Source: CAYLZW01 sp964388085
Lineage (GTDB): Bacteria > Myxococcota > UBA727 > CAYLZW01
Assembly (NCBI GenBank): GCA_964388085.1
Contig: CAYLZW010000014.1
Coordinates: forward strand, 1 to 42,657
Length of the DNA: 42,657 nt
Direction: 5' to 3'
The notes beneath the pieces were generated by a model, which saw only the letters and a list, made by a program, of their open reading frames with translations, was not told the origin of the DNA and did no database searches. Made by a program: the position numbers and the translations under genes. Below, one piece after another: positions 37,273 to 42,657 of this stretch (its first letter is position 1; every line of letters starts with the position of its first letter).

Positions 37273-38241
37273 TTATCCCGACGAGCTCGTGGCCAGCTCC
37301 CCGCTGCCCGGCGCCGAGCCGCCCTCGCGTCGCTGCTCGCGTCGCGCGTGACGAACGCTGAAGGCCACGGCGACGCCGATGAACGTGGCGATGACGACGA
37401 CGGACCACAAGGGCGGGATCTCGACCACCTCGTGCAGCAACATCTTGAGCGCGGCGAAGGCGAGCACCGCCGCGAGGCCGTAGTGCAGATAGCGGAGGTC
37501 TTCGAGGACCCGCGCGATCACGAGGTAGAGCGCGCGGAGGCCGAGGATCGCGAAGGCGTTCGACGTGTACACGAGGAAGGTGTCGCGCGTGACCGAGAAC
37601 GCGGCCGGCACCGAGTCCACGGCGAAGAGGATGTCGGTGAGCTCGAGCCCGATCACCGCCACGAACAGCGAGGTGAATACGCGGCGCCCGTTTTCGTGCG
37701 CGATGAACTTGCCCCCGTGGTGATGGCGGCTGACCGGCAGGTGCCGGCTCAGAAGACGCACCACGGGGTTCTCGCGGTCTTCGGTCGGATCATGACGGAA
37801 GGTGCGCCACGCGGCCCACAACAACAGGCCGCCGAAGAAGAACGTCACCCACTCGTAGCGCTCGAGCGCGGCGGCGCCGAGGAAGATGAAGATGGCGCGG
37901 AACACGAGCGCGCCGAAGATGCCGAGCCAGAGCACCCGGTGCTGGTGCTCCTTCGGGATGTTCAGGCTCGAGAAGATGATGAGGAACACGAACAGGTTGT
38001 CGACGGAGAGGCTCTTCTCCATCAGGTACGCGGCCAGGTACTCCTGCGCGGCCACGCCCCCCATGACGACCCACACGAAGAGGTTGAAGCCGACGCCGAC
38101 GCCGATCCAGAACACGGTCCAGAACACGGCCGCGCGCTGTGATTCGCCGTGCTTCCCTCGATGCGACAACAGATCGAGCGAGAGGAAGATCAGCAGGGCA
38201 GCGCCGAACACCCACCAGGCCCACTCGGGTGTGTTGTCCAT
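37273..38241 (-). CDS. TerC/Alx-family integral membrane protein
   Basis: 322 residues. About eight hydrophobic segments fill the protein. The TerC family signature residues are present: SLSVDNLFVFLIIF (conserved Asp in the first membrane repeat), and GLELTDILFAVDSVPAAF in the second. A His-rich cytoplasmic loop (SRHHHGGKF) lies in the middle, which could bind metal. Family members affect manganese or other metal export, alkaline response and tellurite tolerance. In many bacteria these genes follow a yybP-ykoY manganese riboswitch; the 72 bases upstream here are too short for one and I see none. It sits downstream of batE on the same strand, so it may be the last gene of that operon. Confidence 0.9.
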   Translation of the reverse strand: MDNTPEWAWWVFGAALLIFLSLDLLSHRGKHGESQRAAVFWTVFWIGVGVGFNLFVWVVMGGVAAQEYLAAYLMEKSLSVDNLFVFLIIFSSLNIPKEHQHRVLWLGIFGALVFRAIFIFLGAAALERYEWVTFFFGGLLLWAAWRTFRHDPTEDRENPVVRLLSRHLPVSRHHHGGKFIAHENGRRVFTSLFVAVIGLELTDILFAVDSVPAAFSVTRDTFLVYTSNAFAILGLRALYLVIARVLEDLRYLHYGLAAVLAFAALKMLLHEVVEIPPLWSVVVIATFIGVAVAFSVRHARREQRREGGSAPGSGELATSSSG

Positions 38242-38313
38242 AACGGAGATCGTAGGGACCGTGGCCGCTGCCTTCAGGCGGGGCAGAAGAGCACGCCTCC
38301 CTCCCGAAACGCG

Positions 38314-39129
38314 TCAGGGCGCGCGCGGCTCCCCGACGACGCCCAAGGCGGCGCGCGGGAACCAGGCGTCGAGGCCGTTCTCGAGCCGGAGCCGGAAGAA
38401 CCCCGCCTCTTCGTCGACGACGACGCCGTGGAGGCCGGCGTGCGCTACGAACGCGGCCGCGGCGTCTCTGCTCGGCGCCGCGCGCGCGCTCAGCTCTCGC
38501 TCGAGGATGACTGCCTCCTTCACCTCGTCCGCTCGGACGCGGGCGGCGAGCATGAGCGCCGTCAGCGCGACCGCGGCGACGGCGAGCAAGAGCGCCGCGC
38601 TGGCGCAGCGGCGCGGCAGCGAGCGCGGCGGTGTCCAGGGCCAGAGCCCGAACAGGAGGGCGAACACCACCAGCGCAGCGGCGAACCGGAGCGACGCCTC
38701 GGACGAGCTGACCCCGCTCGCGAGCGACGACATCAGCGACGGAGCGCGCGGCGTCCCCTCGAGCTCGTCGGCGCGCCCCGCGAGGGCCCGCTCGAGGTTG
38801 TAGCGCGCGTCGTCGAGGTGCGGATCGGCCCGCAGCGCGGTCTTCAGGTGCAGCACGGCGCGCCCGACGTCACCGCGCTCGAGGTACAAGGTGCCGAGGT
38901 TGTACCGCAGCGCCGGAAAGTCGACGCCGCGCGCGAGCAACGAACGGTAGCCCTCGATGGCGGGCTCTTGCTGTCCGCGCACCGCGAGCTCCTCGATCTC
39001 GCGCAGCTCGTGAGCTGTGGGCTCGGGCAGCGGGCGCGCCGGCTCCGCGGCGGAGGCCCGAGAGGCGCTCAGCAGCGCCACGACGACGGCGGCTCCCCAA
39101 GCGCTCTGGCGCAGGCTCGACGTCGTCAT
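38314..39129 (-). CDS. batE: BatE-like TPR/SH3 membrane protein
   Basis: 271 residues from ATG 39129, which overlaps the batD stop (ATGA); an open frame to 39237 is only a shadow of batD. A signal peptide (about 1-27, ASRASAAE) is followed by TPR units (FPALRYNLGTLYLERGDVGRAVLHLKTALRADP region), two membrane segments (LRFAAALVVFALLFGLWPW and ALLLAVAAVALTALMLAA) and a C-terminal SH3-like domain (HGVVVDEEAGFFRLRLENGLDAWFP). This order is the BatE architecture of the Bacteroides aerotolerance operon. Bat proteins form a complex in the cell envelope, and the exact role is unsettled. Confidence 0.82.
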   Translation of the reverse strand: MTTSSLRQSAWGAAVVVALLSASRASAAEPARPLPEPTAHELREIEELAVRGQQEPAIEGYRSLLARGVDFPALRYNLGTLYLERGDVGRAVLHLKTALRADPHLDDARYNLERALAGRADELEGTPRAPSLMSSLASGVSSSEASLRFAAALVVFALLFGLWPWTPPRSLPRRCASAALLLAVAAVALTALMLAARVRADEVKEAVILERELSARAAPSRDAAAAFVAHAGLHGVVVDEEAGFFRLRLENGLDAWFPRAALGVVGEPRAP

Positions 39130-40973
39130 GCCGCCTCCTCGAGCGCTGCCAGCAGGTGCAAGGCGTCGTCGAACAGGCCCTTCTTGTCCGCCCCTGCGCG
39201 CGGCGCGTAGCGAGCGGCGTGCGCCGCCTCGAGCCACGCCAGGAGCGCACGGGTGGTGTCCGCTCGCAGGCGACCCTCGAGCCGCTGAGCGAGCTCGTCG
39301 CTGCTCAGCCCGCGCACCTCGTCGCCGAAGCGCTCGGCGAGCACGTCATGGAGCGTGCGCTCGACGGCGGCGAGATCCTTCTCGTCGCGCGCTCTGTGCA
39401 GCGCTTGAAGCCGCTGTCGACGCCGCCGCTTCCGGCCCGCGTCCACGGTCTCCCGCCCGCGCGCCCGGCGGACCCCGACGAAGAAGCCGAGCAACCCGAG
39501 CACGCCCGCGCCCACCGTCGCCGCCTGGTAAGCGGGCAAGGCATACAAAGGCTCGCGCGTGCTCGGCACCTCGAGCTGCCGTAAGAGCGGCCGGGTGTTC
39601 TTGCTGATGCGCGAGGAGCCGCCGGAGCGGGCGGCAGCGTCGTCGAGGGTGCCTGCCTTCACCCGCACGCTGAGCGGCTGGCTGCGCGCCTCGCGGTACT
39701 CTCCCTCGATGGGGTCGAAGTACGCGAGCGTGAACGAGGGCACCGTGTAGGTGCCGGCGCGCTTCGGCTGCACGAGCAGCTCGACGCTCTTCTCGCCGTG
39801 CAGGCGACCGCTCTGCACGCCCTTCACCTCATTCGTCGTCGGCGGAAACACGCGCGCGTCGCTCAGCAAGGGCGCCACGGACGGCAAGGCGAGCGCCTGC
39901 AGGTTGCCTTCGCCGCCCGCCGTGACCTTCAGCGTGAACGGCTGCCCGAGCGGCACCTCCGCCTCGCTCGCCTCCGCGCGCAGCTGCCAGTGGCCGACGT
40001 TGCCCGCGGGAAAGCCGGCCGGCTTACCTTGCTCCGGCAGCGGCTCGACGACGAGGGCGACGGGATCGCTCAAGAGCCGGGTCTCGTTGCGACGCCGCCA
40101 GGAGCCGCGGGTCGTCAGCACGGTCACGCTCAGGGGCTCGATGACGCGCTCGCCCGCCTCGAGCGGGAACATGGCGACGCGCATGACCTCGTAGACGAGG
40201 TACTGCTTGCCGTTGAGCGTGCGCTGCGTGGGGCGGATGCGCGTCGGTGTGTCGAGCACCTCGGTCCAGAACCCGGGCGGCTTCGGCGGCGCCAGGTTGC
40301 GCAGATCGAGGTCGACGTACTCGGTGGTGTACACGTCGACGGTGAGCAGCACCTGCTGGCCGAGGAAGGCCTCGTCCCGATCGAAGCGTGCGTCGACGAA
40401 GTAGGCCGGCACCTCTTTGCCGGCGAAGCGCGCGACCGGATCGAGCTCGGAGCTGAGGCCGCCCTGCCCCGCCTTCGCGCGCTCCCGGACCTCGACGACG
40501 ACGGGCTTCGTGACCGAGACGTGGCCCGCCATGCGCGCGCGGCCGGGGCCGATGGTCTTCTCTCCGGCCGAGGTCGCGCGCAGGTGAAAGACGAACCCGA
40601 ACGTGCGGCTCGCGCTCATGCTGCCGTTGATGATGACCGTGCGCTGGCTCGTCGGCGCACGCTCCTTCTGCACGACCTCGAAGTCGCTGAGGTCCGGCAG
40701 CACCAGCTCCTCGGGCTCGGCGGTGGTGCCACGCAGCGACACGGTGACGTCGAGCTGAAAGACATCGCCCACCTGCACTTGCGTGGCGTTCGTCTGCACG
40801 AGGAGCTGCACCGGAGGATCCCCGGCGGGAGATTGGGCGAAGAGCGGCGTGCTGCCGAGCAGGAGCCAGCCGAGCAGCAGGCTGCCCATCGACGTCAGCC
40901 CACGCGGCGTCGCGAGGGCCGACGCTCTTCGACGTCCAAGCTCGTTGCGGTGCGGGGCGTTCAAGGCCGTCAC
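39126..40973 (-). CDS. batD: BatD, periplasmic BatD-family protein
   Basis: 615 residues from a GTG at 40973 that overlaps the upstream stop (GTGA). Met29 at 40889 starts the actual signal peptide (GSLLLGWLLLGSTPLFAQ), so the true start may be there; the 28 residues before it are basic. Repeated beta-sandwich domains follow: LLVQTNATQVQVGDVFQLDVTVS, VVQKERAPTSQRTVIINGSMS, and KPVVVEVRERAK, typical of BatD. One membrane segment lies at about 478-500, then an Arg-rich cytoplasmic end with a helical domain (RQRLQALHRARDEKDLAAVE). It probably links the BatA/B von Willebrand proteins to the envelope. Confidence 0.88.
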   Translation of the reverse strand: MTALNAPHRNELGRRRASALATPRGLTSMGSLLLGWLLLGSTPLFAQSPAGDPPVQLLVQTNATQVQVGDVFQLDVTVSLRGTTAEPEELVLPDLSDFEVVQKERAPTSQRTVIINGSMSASRTFGFVFHLRATSAGEKTIGPGRARMAGHVSVTKPVVVEVRERAKAGQGGLSSELDPVARFAGKEVPAYFVDARFDRDEAFLGQQVLLTVDVYTTEYVDLDLRNLAPPKPPGFWTEVLDTPTRIRPTQRTLNGKQYLVYEVMRVAMFPLEAGERVIEPLSVTVLTTRGSWRRRNETRLLSDPVALVVEPLPEQGKPAGFPAGNVGHWQLRAEASEAEVPLGQPFTLKVTAGGEGNLQALALPSVAPLLSDARVFPPTTNEVKGVQSGRLHGEKSVELLVQPKRAGTYTVPSFTLAYFDPIEGEYREARSQPLSVRVKAGTLDDAAARSGGSSRISKNTRPLLRQLEVPSTREPLYALPAYQAATVGAGVLGLLGFFVGVRRARGRETVDAGRKRRRRQRLQALHRARDEKDLAAVERTLHDVLAERFGDEVRGLSSDELAQRLEGRLRADTTRALLAWLEAAHAARYAPRAGADKKGLFDDALHLLAALEEAA

Positions 40974-42657
40974 CAGTCCTTCTCGGGGGGCTTCGTACGG
41001 ACGCGGCGCTGCGGCTGCATCAGCAACGGGTTCAGCGGGCGCTCCCGGCGACGGAGCGCGTCGAGGATCCGCTTGGCCTCCTCGGCTTTCTTCCGCTCTT
41101 CCTCTGGGCGGCCGGCGCTGCCGGTCTCGGGCCGCTCCTCGTCGGAGGCCCCTTCGCTGCGCGGCCGTGGCCGCTCTTTGTCCTCGGGCCGATCGCCCGC
41201 GGCGTCGTCAGGTCGCTGCTGCTTCTGCTTCTGTTGCTCGTCCTGCTTCTCTTGCTCGGACGCCTTCTGGTCGTCGCGCTGTTGCTCTCGGCCCTCCTGC
41301 TCGTCGGGCTGCTTCTCACCCTCTTGCTGCTCTTGCTCGTCGCCCGACTTCTGCTGCGACTCCTTCTTCTCGTCGCCGTCACCGCCCTGGTCCTGCTGCT
41401 GCTCCTCGTCTTGCTCTTTCTGCTCGTCCTGCTCGTTCTGCTCGTTCTGTTCTTGCTGCTGCTGCTGTTGCTGCTGCTGTTGCTGCTGCTGGATGGCGCG
41501 CAACACGGCCTTGAGGTTCTGCTTGGCGCCTTGGTTCTCGGGGCTCGCTACGAGGGAGCGACGGTAGGCGTCGACGGAGCGCTCGAGGTCGCCGGCGCGC
41601 GCGAAGGCGTTGCCCTCGGCGAGCGCGGCTTGCGAGCGGATGTCCTCGTCGCGCGCGGTGCCGTAGGCGCGCCCGAAGGCGGTGGCCGAGTCCCGCAACA
41701 GCTCCGCGCCCGGAGGCTCCGATCCCTCGGCCAAAGGCGCGCGCGCGTCCTGCGCGGCCGCGCTCCGCTGCGCGAGCCCCTTCTCGTACAGCACCCGCCC
41801 GACGTCGTACTCGACGATGGCGCGCTCGTCGGGGCCCTCCGTGTCGGCGGCGCGAAAGCGGGAGATGGCGTCGTCCCAGGCGCTGCGCTCGAGCGCCGCC
41901 TTGCCTTCCTCGAGGTGCGGCTCGCCACGGGAGAAGAGGCCGCCCTCGGCGCGCGCGCCGCCGGCAAAGGCGAGGACGCCGAGCACGGAGGCGACCAGCG
42001 CGAGCGTCACGGGGGCCACGAAGGGTGTGCGCCGCCCGCGCTGTCGCTTCGCGCGCTCGGGCACGGCCGCGACGACGACGAGCAACACGAAGGCGGCGCC
42101 GAGCGGCCAGGCCGAGCGGTCCACCCGCGTGCGCTTGATCCGCGCCTCGAGCTCCCGCTTCTCGAGCCCGCCGATGGCCGCCTCGATCTCCGACAGCCCG
42201 AAGTCCGCGCGCCGCATGACCTCGATGGAGCTGCCACCCGTCTTGGCGGCGATCTCCTCGAGCACCCGGGTGGACAGCCGGGTCATCACGGTGTCGCCCT
42301 TCTTGTCCTTCTTGTAGCCGAGCACCGCTCCCGCAGCGTCGAGCACCGGGATGGGCTCTCCCATGCGGCTGCCGACCCCGAGCACGATGACGTGCACGCC
42401 CGCCTGCTTCAGCGCGGCGGCGGCCTCGTCGACGCCCCCCTCGTGATCTTCGCCATCGGTGACGACGACGAGCAGGCGGCCGGCCTCGCGCGACGCGGGC
42501 GACGACTCGGCCTCGGCGTCGAACAGGTTCTTCGCGGTGAGCAGGCCGGCGCCGAGGTCTGTCCCCCCCTGCGGCACCACGCTCGGATCGAGCGCGGACA
42601 GAAACAGGCGCGCCGCCTCCACGTCGTCGGTGAGCGGACACTGCACGAAGGCGGTGC
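40970..42657 (-). CDS. batB: BatB/BatC-type protein: VWA domain + TPR + Gln-rich tail, partial
   Basis: The 5' part lies beyond the right edge; the sense reading TAFVQCPLTDD at the edge is internal to a von Willebrand A domain, so the GTG at 42646 is not a true start. The VWA part shows GTDLGAG (MIDAS Thr) and VVVTDGEDHEGG (MIDAS Asp); the first MIDAS motif is outside. One membrane segment ends the VWA part (AWPLGAAFVLLVVVAAV), a second follows (TLALVASVLGVLAFAGG), then a BatC-type TPR domain (EEGKAALERSAWDDAISRFRAAD region), a poly-Gln tract and a Glu/Gln/Lys-rich stretch, with a typical BatC end KPPEKDW. It is a BatB-BatC fusion. Its stop overlaps the batD start. Confidence 0.88.
   Translation of the reverse strand, partial: TAFVQCPLTDDVEAARLFLSALDPSVVPQGGTDLGAGLLTAKNLFDAEAESSPASREAGRLLVVVTDGEDHEGGVDEAAAALKQAGVHVIVLGVGSRMGEPIPVLDAAGAVLGYKKDKKGDTVMTRLSTRVLEEIAAKTGGSSIEVMRRADFGLSEIEAAIGGLEKRELEARIKRTRVDRSAWPLGAAFVLLVVVAAVPERAKRQRGRRTPFVAPVTLALVASVLGVLAFAGGARAEGGLFSRGEPHLEEGKAALERSAWDDAISRFRAADTEGPDERAIVEYDVGRVLYEKGLAQRSAAAQDARAPLAEGSEPPGAELLRDSATAFGRAYGTARDEDIRSQAALAEGNAFARAGDLERSVDAYRRSLVASPENQGAKQNLKAVLRAIQQQQQQQQQQQQQEQNEQNEQDEQKEQDEEQQQDQGGDGDEKKESQQKSGDEQEQQEGEKQPDEQEGREQQRDDQKASEQEKQDEQQKQKQQRPDDAAGDRPEDKERPRPRSEGASDEERPETGSAGRPEEERKKAEEAKRILDALRRRERPLNPLLMQPQRRVRTKPPEKDW
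41453..41491 (-). repeat. Poly-glutamine tract of 13 CAG/CAA codons
   Basis: Thirteen consecutive Gln codons (mostly CAG, three CAA) in the BatB/C-type gene, followed by a Glu/Gln/Asn/Asp/Lys tract of about 90 codons. Triplet runs of this sort are prone to length change; the CAA interruptions limit slippage. Confidence 0.85.

Noticed and set aside
38242..38313. Possible yybP-ykoY manganese riboswitch before the TerC/Alx gene
   Set aside because: The gap to batE is only 72 bases and contains none of the conserved riboswitch blocks.
41380..41500. Triplet-rich tract in the BatB/C-type gene as a possible CRISPR or satellite array
   Set aside because: It is an in-frame Gln/Glu codon run with no spacer structure.

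Overview
This is one contiguous stretch of a very GC-rich bacterial chromosome with tightly packed genes, many GTG starts and 4-base start/stop overlaps. The content points to a myxobacterium-like member of the Myxococcota (Polyangiales/Sandaracinaceae style): lipoproteins with Asp-Ala-Gly linkers, a giant AAA-TPR sigma-54 activator, several lineage-type proteins of unknown function, an actinobacterial/myxobacterial-type KorAB and a PilZ protein. This taxonomic reading is inferred from gene style only. I see no rRNA, tRNA, IS element, prophage or CRISPR array.

Layout. 1-5445: arginine biosynthesis (end of argC, argJ, argB, argR, argG, argH), closed by a hairpin. 5508-6041: a small STAS/SpoIIAA-like protein, first of three paralogues (others at 12195 and 29026). 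6058-8310 (minus): an HflX ribosome-splitting GTPase fused in one frame to a macrolide 2'-phosphotransferase-like kinase, the most striking gene here. 8667-9293 (minus): a PAP2 phosphatase. 9455-12575: CCA-adding enzyme, a Cys-rich lipoprotein, a CAP-domain lipoprotein and the second STAS-like protein. 12682-14499 (minus): an EF-hand protein with a pore-toxin-like hydrophobic tail. 14728-18741: a 1337-residue sigma-54 activator, followed by three GTCCAG repeats and a well-spaced -24/-12 promoter in front of a repeat-bearing lipoprotein (18990-20222).

20329-23274 (minus): 2-oxoacid:ferredoxin oxidoreductase korA-korB. 23663-23740: a c-di-GMP-I (GEMM-I) riboswitch whose closing helix contains part of the Shine-Dalgarno sequence of a secreted protein with a Ser-Asp tail (23748-24422). 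Convergent to it, 24452-28853 (minus) holds a PilZ protein and an E1-like/nitroreductase (Rv1355c/MoeY-like) protein, so c-di-GMP sensing appears twice in 5 kb. 29026-30053: the third STAS-like protein and a thioredoxin-fold 2Fe-2S ferredoxin. 30076-34976 (minus): a two-haem c-type cytochrome lipoprotein, an endonuclease/exonuclease/phosphatase-fold protein that lacks the metal-binding Glu, and a TonB-dependent receptor. 35083-37249: a rhomboid protease with a TPR-like tail and a small lineage protein. 37273-42657 (minus): a TerC/Alx-type membrane protein and the distal part of a Bat operon (BatE, BatD, BatB/C; the last runs off the window).

The three leads most likely to be new biology are the HflX-macrolide kinase fusion, the c-di-GMP riboswitch/PilZ neighbourhood, and the self-contained activator - enhancer repeats - sigma-54 promoter - repeat lipoprotein unit.
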